Of a stretch of 64,000 nucleotides of DNA, positions 1 through 12,161 are shown in pieces. A model generated the notes under the pieces. That model was not told the DNA's origin. It did not search any database and saw nothing but the letters and a program-made list of their open reading frames with translations. The stretch is from contig CM035320.1 of assembly GCA_000497125.2 (NCBI GenBank), positions 318,001 through 382,000 on the forward strand, in the 5' to 3' direction. This DNA comes from Spironucleus salmonicida. Lineage: Eukaryota > Fornicata > Diplomonadida > Hexamitidae. The position numbers were made by a program, and so were the translations under genes. Within the stretch, counting starts at the first letter, position 1. Each line of letters opens with the position of its first letter.

Positions 1-892
<892 letters not shown>

Positions 893-1074
893 TTTTACAT
901 AATTAGTAAGGCCTTCACGATATAATATGTTAATATAAATAGTGAGACTGTAAAAAATTAAGTACATATTAAATAATAATTATAGGATAATTTGTTAGGT
1001 CCAAGTATGGGTAAAATAAAAATTATGTTATTATATATTTAATATTATATGATATAAACTTTCCTATTCTGGGA

Positions 1075-1643
1075 ATGTTGGCTTTCGATTCATTATCTCC
1101 ACCTGTTTATTCTGAAGATTCTCTACTAAGCATAACTGATATGGAACCTATAGATGTATCAGGACTCTTCTAACAACAAGTGTAGATATAATTGACAAAG
1201 CTAACATAACTGAGATACAAATAACCAAAAAAAGATTTAATTTCTACAGCCAATCCTCATTTCTATAAAATGATGGAATCCCATTCTGCAATATATTCTG
1301 CGTTTTATTTTTTAACTAGAAAAGGTCTTTGTTTTGTTCCTAAATAGATTTTAGACTAACTCTCAATCTAAACAACCAAAACTAATATTCTTTAAGTTTA
1401 AGAATAACGTATTTTAATTTATATTAATGATAGAAAGGAGGCTGAGAGGAAGCTTATTATTAGAGAGATCTTATAAGAACCTAATTTAAGCACCAGCTGG
1501 GTGGAAAGACTTTAAAAAATGATCAAGTGAGTTTATTAATTTTGCTAGCTAAGTTTCAAATTACTAAAGTTGTAACTCCATTTAGTGAAGCTAATGGTAA
1601 TGATTCTTAGATAAGATTAACTGCATCACACTAAAGGGAGTGA
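1075..1643 (+). CDS. hypothetical protein with a probable one-base frame break
   Basis: From ATG 1075 the frame is open to TGA 1528-1530 (151 aa, Gln-rich, no domain recognised). Just before the stop lies a run of six A. Beyond it another frame gives about 38 further codons of protein-like sequence (QVSLLILLAKFQITKVV, then PFSEANG) ending at TGA 1641-1643. The simplest reading is one gene with one A missing from the run, either a real frameshift or a homopolymer sequencing error. The function is unknown; composition suggests a soluble helical protein. It lies between two genes on the other strand. Confidence 0.5.
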
Positions 1644-1755
1644 AAATATAATATTATAATTTTAATATAATATTGATATTATTATTAAATTAAATAAATT
1701 ATATTGGTTTAATATTAGACTAATAATATTATAAACTTTATAATAAATAAATGCA

Positions 1756-2862
1756 TCAATCTAGTCCATTCAGATTGCTAATAAACCCAATATTAACTGT
1801 CTAATCCATCGCACCCCATCCAATTAAACCTTATTTTTCTCTATTCCAGCTGATACTTTGCACTGTCTAACTTGTAACAACGGCTTCTGCGCATAACTTA
1901 ACATTTCCACCTACACCAACTTCCCCCTTATCAGTTTTTCTAACTCTTTCTTTAGGATAATTATACTTACACAAACCAATTTTGCTACCGGCAGTTGCTA
2001 AAAATGTATCTCTATTAAATGGATTAGATTTAACTTACCAAACGGTACTGGAGTCTGCCCAAGGTTTAAAATCAGTAATAGGTGTATTTTCGTTGAGAAC
2101 TGCTAAATCCATAGTATATGTGTGACCTTCTAATGTGCCGATATATAATTTATTGAGCTTGGTATCTTGTCTATCAAAATCTAGACTGCAAATTCCATTA
2201 GAAAAATGATGTTCATAAGCAACTTTCATCATTCGCAAATCTATCATCTTTAAATCTCCGGAATCAAATCCAGTTGCCAAGTATCTATCAGAGGTGCTAG
2301 TAGCCCCACCTAAAGCAACACTCCAGCATTCTGGTGTGATTTTCATTACTTTATCTTAGTCAACGCGAATTCTAACCTAAGAGTCCTCATCTGAGCCAAA
2401 AACTAAAACGGGATCTTTCATTCTAGTATCCCACAATTTTACTAGCCCGTCTGCACCACCAGTAGCAATTTCTGGTGCACCAGTCTATTAAACATTCTTA
2501 CCACCAATTCCATCAACACAATGCACAATAGCATTATGAGCTTTTTATTAGAAAACAGGCTTAGACAGATTTTCAACATCATAAACAAATAAGTTTCCAT
2601 CATGATCCCCCGTTGCGAAATGGCGTTAAGGGGTTATTGAAGCGCCAAACGATACACATTTCAATGCTGATTATTTTTCATGTTATGTTATTTTTGTTAG
2701 TTTTTAATCATCAAACCCCCAAACTGTGATTTAACCTGTGCCTTTAGGTGCCATACCAACTGAAAGAAAACGAGCAGATTGAGGTATCCAAGAAGAACCA
2801 TATATAGTATAATTAGTAGGAGCTGAATAGAGCTATAATATTTATGGATCAAGTGCAGTCAT
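1756..2862 (-). CDS. WDR92: WD40 protein WDR92/Monad (dynein axonemal assembly factor 10)
   Basis: 368 aa; family members are about 357 aa. It aligns along its whole length with the animal protein from memory: RGTG-like near 50, LATGDxxGNL-like FATGDHDGNLFVYDVE, DGIGG, APEIATGGADGLVKLWDTR, a GDLKMIDLRMMKVAYE block, NGICSLDFDRQDTKLNKL, and STVWQVK leading to the last blade. WDR92 is a beta-propeller adaptor of the R2TP/prefoldin-like chaperone system and is needed for cytoplasmic pre-assembly of axonemal dyneins, consistent with a flagellate. Several Gln residues are TAA/TAG, so the standard code breaks the gene. The start is the ATG giving the family N-terminus; TGA is the only stop. Confidence 0.93.
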
Positions 2863-3076
2863 ATTTAAGGAAAGGATAAATTTATTTGAAAACTTACTTT
2901 TATATTATATAATAATCATATATTTCTGATAACAATTAATATTATTATTATATATAGTCTAATAAAACTAAAGCTAAATGATCAAAAACACAAGCGGGAA
3001 AACACTTAAAACTTGCAAATAACTAAGAATTTGTCCTTCTGAAAGGCAAATAATTCCACAAAAGTTTCACATCAAA

Positions 3077-3283
3077 ATGATATCTGTACTACAAAACAAC
3101 ATTATCAAAAAGTTGGCTGATTCGACCTATCTAAACTTTAAAGAGCAAAACACGTTTATACGAGCCACTTTGGAACAGCTGAAAACCAGAATTCGGCGCA
3201 TGGAAACGTGCGCGGCCATATGTGAGCAGAACATTAATGTTATGAACGCCGCCAGTTAGCACTTAGTTTCTTAGTTTGATTGA
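3077..3283 (+). CDS. small helical/coiled-coil protein (68 aa)
   Basis: ATG 3077 to TGA 3281-3283, 68 aa, of which two Gln near the end are TAG. The protein is almost wholly alpha-helical by composition, with heptad-like Leu/Ile spacing (NNIIKKLADS, ATLEQLKTRIRRMET). Size and helix pattern loosely recall small coiled-coil subunits such as BRK1 of the WAVE complex. The likeness is weak, and Giardia is reported to lack WAVE/Arp2/3, so I do not name it. It lies 40 bp upstream of the next gene on the same strand, as in compact diplomonad genomes. Confidence 0.55.
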
Positions 3284-3323
3284 GTTATGTCTTAATATTT
3301 AATTGAATACCAAATCCGCCAAA

Positions 3324-3950
3324 ATGCGATCTTTCGCGAATCCCACGAACCAGTCGTCTATTCAGCTGTTCGACTCGTACCAGGCAATGAACGACGCCGC
3401 GAAGTACAGGGAAAGGCTATACTCGCAAAATCCTCCAAATTCGGAAGGGTACTCGCCCAGTGCGATGACAGTTAAAACGCAACAGCCACCTAAAAATGCT
3501 ATAAGAACATGCCCCACTTGTGGCTGCAATGGCCACTGCGCAAAGGAGGAAATACGGCCTGCTATAAGTGTGGAAAATGACGGAAAAGCTGCTGTTGTAT
3601 AGTACACAAATTTGTATCAATCTCCAGAGCCTGCGGGGGAGCGGCAGGAGCCGATTGAAGAGCCCCACCCATCTCTGCGGCACCGCCTGTACGCGGCGTT
3701 CGCACACGAGATCTTCAGCGACCAGGCGCGCGTGGAGTTCGCCCAGGCCCTGGACAGTCGCGAGCGGCTCACCTGCTACGACCTGGTGCTGCTGTTGCGG
3801 CTCTTCGTGGACCAGCTGCAGATGCTGGCGCTGGTGCACCTGTTCCGCGCGAACCTGGCGGACTTCGACGCGCAGTGGTTCCAGCTCGTCGGCTGCTTCC
3901 GGCGCCAGCACTTCAAGGACGTGTTCATGCGCGACTTCGGGCTGCGCTGA
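3324..3950 (+). CDS. hypothetical 208-aa protein spanning an AT-to-GC compositional switch
   Basis: ATG 3324 to TGA 3948-3950 with one in-frame TAG (Gln) at 3600. The first ~95 residues are polar, with a CPTCGCNGHC cluster at about 63-72 that could bind zinc. The last ~110 residues (HPSLRHRLYAAF, then LVLLLRLFVDQLQMLALVHLF, cited only in part) are helical and amphipathic. No family recognised. GC content jumps at about 3610 from mixed to about two-thirds GC and stays high into the next gene. No in-frame ATG lies close upstream. It is convergent with the four-cysteine membrane gene, with 19 bp between the stops. Confidence 0.65.
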
Positions 3951-3969
3951 GGGGCGTGAAGTGCAGAAC

Positions 3970-4416
3970 TCACTCATTATTCGCGGGCGAGGTGGGCTGG
4001 AACGCGAACCTGGACGTGGGCGCCTTGTGCTTCTGGAGCGACTTGAGGGAGACGGGCTCCTTCTGCACCGCTCTAGTCTCCTGCGGCACCTCGGGATCGC
4101 TGGACGTGCTTGCGGCGCTCCTGGGCGCGGGCCGCTGGCTCTGCACCAGAGGCACGTTCTCGCCGCGCAGGCGCTCGATCTCGTCCATGGTGACGTACCT
4201 GAAGAAGGGCCCGCTGGTCTGCAGCCGGACGTAGCCAGCACGGTGCTTCATGGAGCAGTAGATGTTGTACACAACGAGCGGAAGACACACTGCCATCACG
4301 CCGCCGGCGATGATGTAGACCAGGGTGGTCCAGGTAAGGTTCCCCGGGCAGACTGACTAGTCGTTCACGATCACGCACGTTTTCATGCACAGCTTCGTGC
4401 AGTCATCTGATAGCAT
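3970..4416 (-). CDS. four-cysteine single-pass membrane protein, member A0 (148 aa)
   Basis: ATG with first base 4416, TGA at 3970-3972. The short N-terminal ectodomain has Cys 6, 10, 14 and 23 and an N-glycosylation site NLT at 26. A membrane helix follows at about 31-52, then a basic stretch and a ~95-aa cytoplasmic tail with SGPFFRYVTMDE near 67-78. The Cys spacing and NLT position match exactly those of the four block R proteins (28.9, 42.4, 48.5 and 50.0 kb), and GPFFRYV parallels their GPCCFRYV. This is a diverged member of the same family. Function unknown; probably a plasma-membrane or endomembrane protein with one small disulfide-bonded external loop. GC-rich, unlike its flanks. Confidence 0.75.
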
Positions 4417-4552
4417 TTTAACTACTATTAAATATTATAATGTTATATTAATGAATAAAAATAGAAATTTCTATAGCTTAATATTTATAGTATGTTTTTT
4501 ATTAGTACATCATTTTAAAATTGTAAAAATATAAAATTACACTTTAACTATA

Positions 4553-4918
4553 TCACTTAATTCCTAGAATTATTTTAACGATTTATTTTACATCAATACG
4601 AAGATGAAAATATGTTGAAATAAAATCTAAAGTTATTATAATTCCAGAGATAATAATTAAAGCAATAAACGCAAATAATGACATCTGAACTGTAAATTGC
4701 ATTAAAATATCAAATTTAATAGAATATTTCAACGCTACTGTTGATATATAGATTAGTAAACCCATGCAAAATAGAATTTATGATTTGTAAAATAGTTAAA
4801 ATTCTTTTGTTTCCTGAAAGTCTTATAAAGCATACTCCATTTTAGTAGAAGTAGATTCAATGATATCAGGTAATTACTCTAATTAAGGGATTAGAATGCT
4901 CATATTGGCTTAATTCAT
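4553..4918 (-). CDS. small two-helix membrane protein (121 aa)
   Basis: ATG with first base 4918, TGA at 4553-4555. A ~45-aa polar N-terminus rich in reassigned Gln codons is followed by two hydrophobic segments, at about 49-66 (CMGLLIYISTVAL region) and 75-98 (FAFIALIIISGIIITL region). A short basic tail ends the protein. No signal peptide. The layout resembles small ER membrane subunits, but no family motif was recognised. Same strand as the gene at 4416 but AT-rich, unlike it. Confidence 0.6.
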
Positions 4919-5234
4919 TTTTATTTTTCTACTAAATTATTCATATTATATAATATATATAATTAACGTTATATTAATTACTACAATATTTTGTTCATGT
5001 TCATATTAATCTGCTATTATTTATATTCTAATTCTAATTTTAACTACATTTAATAAGCTATTTCTTCACTAATTCGATGAAACTATGCTGACTTATGGAA
5101 TTCACTAAAACTAAACATAACATAATCACGAACCTCCTTGCCACAAACTAAGCATCTATTGAAATTGTTATTATTTAATTATGTCAAATTTATTAATATA
5201 TTATCCCATATTATAATATATTTTCATTCCTAAA
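4919..5234. other. intergenic, AT-rich
   Basis: Divergent intergenic stretch between the two-helix membrane protein and the helicase. No repeat, RNA or open frame that I can support; it must hold both promoters. Confidence 0.5.
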
Positions 5235-6494
5235 ATGTCTCTTTTCGAAACTATTATTTTACCAGACCAGATCAAGGAAAATCTAAAATAACTTAAGTAT
5301 AACACATTTTTGCCTATATAAGATCAAGTTGTGAATATAATTTAAGGGTCTAATCATAATATATTAATCCAATCTCCTTGTGGGTCAGGAAAAACACTCG
5401 CTTGTGTTCTCCCAGCTTTACAATAATTAAATTAAAATCCATTTACTATTATTTTGGCACCAACCCCTGAATTATCTATTTAACACGCAAAATATATCAA
5501 AAAGCTCACATAGAAAACGTCAGCCACTGTACATGTAAATGAGCAGCTCTCGGACCTTAACTCTCCATTATCACTACTTTTTATGAATCTTCTCCCAAAA
5601 AATCCACACTTCTTAATTTCGACACCTAGAAACTTCTTATTCTCATACTTAAAGCATAAAAACGAATCGCAGTCACCAAATTCTACATTAATATTCCCTA
5701 AAACGTTGATTTTTGATGAAGCAGATGAAATTCTCTAAAATCACATAATAATTACAATCTGCAAAAACCTCCAAATCCGCCCCCAAACACCCCTCGATTT
5801 AATGACTAAAAAGTGCGTCCCGCGCTTAATTTTCTGTTCTGCCAGTCTTCTTTCCAAGTTCCCACTTTTAAACGCCACACGCGCGGCACCTGGAATACAA
5901 ATAATTAATGATAAGTCCACTTGCAGACAGCTGGTTTCGACTGTAGATGCAGACTTCATGATTTCAATTTTAATTAGAAATTCCATTCCTTTGCCTGGTA
6001 TTGTCATTTTCGACGATTTGCTTACTCTCAAAACGGCGTTTGCGCGAATAGTTTCGTTCACGAAAACTCAACGCTTGAAATTTGCTGTAATTTGTATCAT
6101 TAAAGGTATGGATTTTAACTTTGACAATGCCGTTATTAGGAGCAAAATGCCTGAAAATATACCATAAAAATGTATAATAATGTGTTTAAGTGAAAATGTT
6201 CGTGGCGTAGATTTGGGATTTTAGTGTGCTATTTCGTTTGTGTAAACTGTGGATGATGCTTAGCACTCGTGTGGACGAGCTGGAAGAGGGGAATCTGGTG
6301 GAATTCGTATTTTTTGTGTCCAGGAAGAAAATTTAGAGAAATTTGAAGGTGTTGAAGGAGAGCGTCTTGATTAGGATGTTATAGGGGATTAACTGACGTT
6401 CTTTAGTAAAAATTTAGGTCAGGTTGTGTTAAAAAGAGCTCCAGAAGAGCCTGATGAATAGTTGGAATTTGAGGAATTACTGAATGATAATTGA
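5235..6494 (+). CDS. DEAD-box RNA helicase
   Basis: 419 aa from ATG 5235 to TGA 6492-6494. Motifs in order: Q-like FLPIQDQV near 25-32; motif I SPCGSGKT at 47-54; PTPELS (Ia); STPRN (Ib); motif II DEAD at about 161-164; motif III SAS near 202; VRGVDLG (motif V); and HSCGRAGRGE (motif VI) near 343. These define an ATP-dependent superfamily 2 RNA helicase. The size is that of a minimal two-domain core (eIF4A/DDX19 range). The part between motifs III and V is shortened and divergent, so the subfamily is not assigned. Many Gln are TAA/TAG. The next gene starts 39 bp downstream on the same strand. Confidence 0.88.
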
Positions 6495-6533
6495 TTATTA
6501 TATTTTAATAAACTGTAACTTGTTTGATTTAAT

Positions 6534-8297
6534 ATGGAGGATCTTACTTCATTTTTGTTGAAGGAGTAGGATATCAGTTAACCTAAAGAGTTACTGTACT
6601 ACTTGAACCTATTAAATGAGGTTATTTAAACATTTTGTTGTTAGGAGTAGTTACATACTTTGCTGTTAGAGTAGTTTGATATCAACAAAGAAATTTATTT
6701 ACCAGAATTTTAAGTATTCGAAGATGAAAAGCAGTAGTGGATTGAAATATTTTAGACTATTACTCGAAAGACACTAAGTGTGGATGTATTAATGAATAAA
6801 GGGGCTAGAATACTTGCGTCATTCCTCGAGTCAGCTAGGCCTATCAGATAATAGATTTTAGTTATGTGTGTTAAGCTGATACATAAAGCGTCCTTTTAGT
6901 AGCCATTCATCTCTTCTAAATAATTTTATGAAGAGGTTAGTGCGGTAGGAAGTCTTCCAGAATCAATAACTAATGAAAGAATTGTGACAAGAAGGTATGC
7001 ACTATTAATAAAACTTATGATTAAGTTTAGAGCCAATAAAAGTAACGATGACATTCTAATAAAAAGATGTTAAGAGGAAAATATTGTTTACTAAAAAGAT
7101 TTATTAATTATATTAAGTAAAAAATATTAATTAGATGTACAGCAAATATCAGACATTTTTACTAATGATCCTTCAAAATTTATTCTCGCAGATTACTATG
7201 GGTTCCATTTGGCTTGTATAAAAGCAGCTGAATAAAGTGAATAGTAAATATAAGTACAACCAACCGTAATTGTCCCACCATTAAAAAATATAAATTAAAA
7301 AGAAACATAAAAGATACATCCAGAAGATATTGAGATGGTAAATACTAATTATGATCCAGAAGTTATAGATTTTGAGGATTTAAGCCTTAGTGAAGATCAC
7401 CATGATGCTGATATTTCTGAAAATGAGCCAAAAGACAATGAAATAGATATATAACCTATTCTTCCTTCTCTTCCTACTATTGTATTAGATGAAGAAATTA
7501 TAGTAGTAGAAGCTGAGAAATGCCATCTTCCTGAATTTACTGACTTGGAAGAATTTTTAGCTAAAATTAAAATGGATCAATCAGAATTTGAAAACTTATT
7601 ATATGAGACTGATCTTATTCTATCTCTTAACAATATGTAACTTTCGAAAGTTATATAAGAACATATTAGAAATAATTTTATATATTAACCAGATAATAAA
7701 TATTTTAAAAAATCCGCAGAAATTCCTTTAGAATACGAGGAAATATCGTATTATCTGAATAATGATAACAGTTTGCTACCATAATTATCTTCATTGCTAC
7801 CATTACGAACGACATTATTAAATTTCATCACTCATTCTTTTTCATAAAAACTTTATTTACAATCTCTTGAATTTAATGCTTTTTTGCGTTAATTTTTTGA
7901 TGAAGGAATGATGTAAAACCTATTAGCCTTCAGAAAAACTGTTTCAGTTTAATAAGATTAAGTTTCTTTTATTTCATCCGAATTAAATGCCTAGATTTTG
8001 ATAAGATTAGCTTAATATTATGAATTTATCCACTCTGAACATATATAGCCCATTGAGGTATTAATTAAAATCTGCTAGTTTGCTAAGGCTCAAAATTCTC
8101 ATATTCAATACATAAAATATAGTGGCCCTATTTACAAAATAACAAAAATTGTTTAAGAGTTTCCTAGACTTAAAGAAATTGGACTTAGTGGTGAAAAATT
8201 TTAAGCAGTTAAATCAGCATTTTAATTAATGCAAGTTGGTCTTTAGGTTACTGGTATTAGAACTATTGTTCAGGATATTTTAGACGAATAAATCTGA
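6534..8297 (+). CDS. hypothetical 587-aa acidic helical protein
   Basis: ATG 6534 to TGA 8295-8297, open throughout with dozens of Gln as TAA/TAG. Residues 1-260 and 360-587 are rich in Leu/Ile helices such as LLYYLNLLNEVIQTF, like an armadillo/HEAT or other helical-repeat scaffold. The middle (about 270-340) is acidic and low-complexity, probably disordered. No catalytic motif, membrane segment or signal peptide. No family recognised. The first residues (MEDLTSFLLKEQ) look like a genuine start. Confidence 0.7.
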
Positions 8298-8814
8298 ATT
8301 TAATTTATCACTTAAATCCTTGATGTTATTCGGTTAAAATTATAACACTAGTAATCTTTCTTATAACTAGTAGTATAAAGAAAAATTTATTAGAATTGAG
8401 GAATATTAATAATAATGTTAAATTGTAATCAACTATTAACCAAATTAATGATACTAAGTAAAACTTACTATAATGTATGTATGGAGGATGAAGTCCCGAA
8501 TAATCTAGCTAATATTTAAACTATCTTGGGTGTTCTCTTAATTTCTATACATAATCTCGATATAAATAAAAGAATTTAGATTTTTGTAATAATATTTATA
8601 CTAGTAATTTTATATAAAATACTTATTGACTAAAATTAAAAAATATTTTTAAGATAATATTTTATACCGTCGGCAATTTTATTGAGAATGCATATTAATA
8701 ATATTAAATGTATATATTTTAAGAGCTACCTTGATATATTAATAATATAATTTATCAAAATATATTTATTAAACTATATATTTATATCTGTATAATAAAG
8801 TTTTATTATAACAA
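8298..8814. other. intergenic, very AT-rich
   Basis: No supported gene. A frame with only TAA/TAG runs from ATG 8415 into the next gene in another frame. Its low-complexity hydrophobic content and overlap make chance more likely. Confidence 0.5.
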
Positions 8815-9879
8815 ATGAAAAACGTCGAATCAGATGCTCTTATTTAAAAATTCCCTGATATTATTAGTCTAGAGACAGTAGTACATTACTTAGACAAATC
8901 TAAAAAATTACTGGAGAACGTTAGAGATTCTAAAAAATATAACATGACTCATATTATTAATGAATATCCTAAATCTGGTTACATTATAGATAAATTTCAT
9001 TTTGAAAATATATATAAAGCAGAATTTGAGTAGCCTAATATCACAGCTTAATAATCTATTTAATACTCATGGTAAGCTAAACAAATTATATCGTAATATG
9101 AAATATTTGTTAAGAATACTTTTTAAAATATTAAAAGATTCTCTCTTTTATTATCTTAACGAAAATATCTATAATTTTTACATGATAACTTCATTAGAAA
9201 AGTTAAATATTCAACAGTTCCAGGCCGTTTAATTATCATGTCAACAAATAATAATAAAATAACCACATTATAAGGACCAGCAGGTACTGTATAGTAATTT
9301 TATTAAGCACATTGTTTTTCATGCATAGCAGACTAAGGAAGTACTATTTTTGTTGGTTTTGCAAGTTCTGAAAGTCAAAATTACATATTTGAAAATAGGG
9401 AATCAACTATTTAAGTATTAGAAACTGTTTAATCCTATACAATAGATGAAACAACTTCGTTTTTCAATGAATTAAAAGAAAGACATAAAAATGTAGATTA
9501 CACTAATTTTTAAGATGTGAAATAGATTCTAGCATTGGTGCTTTCAGAAAATTATACATTTGAATAATAGACGATATAGGCATTAGCTACATTGAAAAAG
9601 TTATAATTTCTTTATCCTATTAAACGATTTTAATAATCAATTGATGAATTGGAAAATATAACTAAAGATAATACTATTTATGAATTGTATTTAAAATTGT
9701 AATAGGTGATAACCAGAATCAAAAATTATATTCATAATTCTAATTTAGAACGGTTTTCAAAAGGCTTACAAGAATTAGATTTAAGAGAGGACTATATGAG
9801 ATTTTTACAATCAAAGTAGATTCATGTTGTTCAATATGATCCTGTAACAATTTTTCATCAAGCAAAAGCTTTAAAATGA
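8815..9879 (+). CDS. hypothetical 354-aa protein
   Basis: ATG 8815 to TGA 9877-9879, rich in TAA/TAG Gln. The protein is helical and polar, with long amphipathic stretches such as FQNIKRFSLLLSQRKYLQFL and LQELDLREDYMRFLQSK, and no signal peptide or membrane helix. A more beta-like segment at about 150-200 (LQGPAGTVQQFYQAHCFSCI, STIFVGFASSES) sits between the helical parts. No family recognised. It lies 50 bp upstream of RCL1 on the same strand. Confidence 0.65.
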
Positions 9880-9929
9880 GTTTTTTATTTCCATATAATA
9901 ATATATGCCTTTCCTCAAACCACTTCATA

Positions 9930-10955
9930 ATGAACTTTGTTGATCCATCTGATATTCGCCCTATACTAGTCCTTTCAGCTTTATCATCTAAGCCCGTATC
10001 AATTAAATCATCAACTTAATTTTCTATTCAAGAATAATAGTTCCTTAACATTGTTTCTGCTCTGACTTCTAATTCAACTTCGAAGTTATAGAACAATGCT
10101 CACTATATAGATTTTATTCCTGGAATGCCATAAGGAGGTACATACAAGTTTAATGTTGACAATATAGCATTTATCGCTGAATATTTATTATTGCTTTGTC
10201 CATTTTGTAAATTTTCATCTGAAATTGAATTAACAGGAGAGATCATTTCGAACTAGGTTAGCTCAATTTTCTATATTAAAGAAGTGCTCGCTCATCATTT
10301 GAAATATTTCAACAATGGAGAAGATTTTGTTGATATTAAAATAGGATAAAATTCAACTAAGTTAATTTTTAAAACAGTTCAAAAATTTAATACTGTTGCA
10401 TTCACCTAAATATCACCAGTTAAATCTATTCAGGGAACCGCCGTCTATTAAAATGTCCCAAAATAACTTTCCAATCGGGTAATTACCTCATCTAAATAAA
10501 TTTTATTGCCTTTTACTTCTGATGTTTCAGTAGCTTAATTTCTATCTAAAAGTTAAAGCTAATCACTAGGCTTATTTCTATTTGCAGAAATGGAAAATGG
10601 CGGTCGTGTAGGTGGAGAGTTTTTCTTTGAAAGTAACTTAGAGCCTGAAGATATAGGTAAAATAGCTGCACAACTTTTACTGCGAGAAATTGAAGGAAAT
10701 GGTGCTATAGATGCAAATGCATAAGCCGTAATTTTAATGGCACTCGCCATGTCTGAGGGCCTTGTCAGTGTTGTCAGATTTTAAGATTTATGTGATCTCA
10801 GTATTGAGCTAATGAGAACTGTATTCGAAATTTTAGGAGTCATTTTCTAGGTAGAAAACTATGAAATTCTAGGTGAAAATGGAATTGTTGTTAAAGGTGT
10901 GGAAATTGTGGTCAGAGGTAGTGGTATGGTTAATGTTACGAAAAGAGGATTCTGA
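9930..10955 (+). CDS. RCL1: RNA 3'-terminal phosphate cyclase-like protein RCL1
   Basis: 341 aa; human RCL1 is 373 aa. Near the N-terminus RPILVLSALSSKPVSIKSS matches the RxxLVLSTLSGxPVxI block. FIPGMPQGGTYKFN matches the PGLxxGG turn. LPFTSDVSVA and LGLFLFAEMENGGRVGGEFF match the insert/core junction of the Rcl1/RtcA fold, and LEPEDIGKIAAQLLLREIEG is the conserved PEDLGxxxAxxLLxEI helix. Rcl1 is a nucleolar U3 snoRNP partner needed for 18S rRNA processing. Rcl1 members lack the catalytic His of true cyclases, and I see none in the equivalent C-terminal place. Start chosen at the only ATG preceding the RPILVLS block. Confidence 0.85.
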
Positions 10956-11034
10956 TTTTTTGTATTTATATTTTGCTTACCATAATATTCATAACTTTTC
11001 CAGGTCATGAACCCCTAAAGCATTCAAAAAATTC

Positions 11035-12000
11035 TCAGTCGACACCCCCTAATATCCTCCCATTTACACTATTCGCGTCCTAGTAGTACAAAAACCTCTA
11101 AATTAGACTCCCCTGACCCCGTTTTGCGCAGAAATTCGAATCCATGCACATTTCGGCCGTCCAGCGCGTCTCAGAATCGCAGTCTAAACAACCCAAAATA
11201 AGCTCTTTGAAATCGCTGTCATCGCTCACATTTTGCAGGATTTCGCGAAGTTTCTCGCCCTTTTCCCAGCCACTTTCGAGCAGAATTTTGGGCCAATCGG
11301 CCGACTGCTCCAGCGCCAAAACGCCCTCAAACGGGCCCAGAATTGCATTTTGCTGCGTAATGAGCTCAATTTCGGAGCTCGCCGTAAAGAGCGGCCGGCC
11401 GGCGACAAGCTCAAAAACGATGAGGCCGGCAGAAAAAACGTCTACTTTTTCGTTGAATTTTGCCGACAGCAGAGACTCTGGCGCACGGTAAATCCTCGTG
11501 CCACAGTTGTTGGTCTGCTCGAAATCGGAGGTTGCCTGGCCGAAATCAGCGATTTGGAGGACCCCTGTGCGTGAAATCATAATGTTCGAGGGCTTGATGT
11601 CTCGGTGGGCGGTGTGCCTGCTGTTGATGGCGTTAATTCCGCAAAAAACCTAGTGCATTATCGTTTGGACGACTCTGAGAGGCAGCTGCGGGAACATAAT
11701 GTTTTGGAGAGAAACTGGGTGGTACTGCATGATGATATAAGTATAATTCTCGTCAGCAAAGGAGTCAAGAAGTCTAATGACATTTTGGTTCGTGCAGTTC
11801 TGCATTTATTAGATTTCGAGGTCGGGGTCTGCGCCAATGGGGTTTCTGTCCGTCTGCTCTTTGTAGGAAACTTGCTTGATAGCAACTGTCTGGATTGGCT
11901 TCTGGTTCAAAATATCGCGCTAGACTGCACGAGAGACAATACCAAACGCTCCATTTGCAATTTACTATAAATCAGTATAACAGTATTTTTCGGATTGCAT
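11035..12000 (-). CDS. CDK/CMGC-like protein kinase
   Basis: 321 aa, ATG with first base 12000, TGA at 11035-11037. P-loop IANGAFGIVSRA, VAIKQV lysine, HRDIKPSNIM catalytic loop, IADFGQA, and GTRIYRAPES activation segment, which is typical of CDK/MAPK (GTRWYRAPE). VDVFSAGLIVFEL follows. The C-lobe is short, and the C-helix lacks a PSTAIRE-like sequence (DPDLEIQQMQ). It is therefore a CDK7/CDK-like kinase, exact type unresolved. The TAG/TAA Gln in the P-loop region and in the tail again need the alternative code. The gene is more GC-rich than its neighbours. Confidence 0.87.
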
Positions 12001-12161
12001 TTTTTAAATGATGAAAATTAAATGTCAATAATATATGAAATTATGAAATTAATATTATGAATAATTAAATATTTTACTTGTATAATAATGATATATTATG
12101 AGTCGTATACCAAAATAATATTATAATAATATATATAATTTTAACGCTAATAATTAGTAAA

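Noticed and set aside
3077-3283. BRK1/HSPC300 (WAVE complex) identity for the 68-aa helical protein
   Set aside because: Only a loose helix-pattern likeness, and Giardia is reported to lack the WAVE and Arp2/3 complexes.
8415-8858. 147-codon frame under the alternative code
   Set aside because: Overlaps the start of the next gene, is low-complexity and hydrophobic. With TGA as sole stop and about 20% GC, frames of this size occur by chance.
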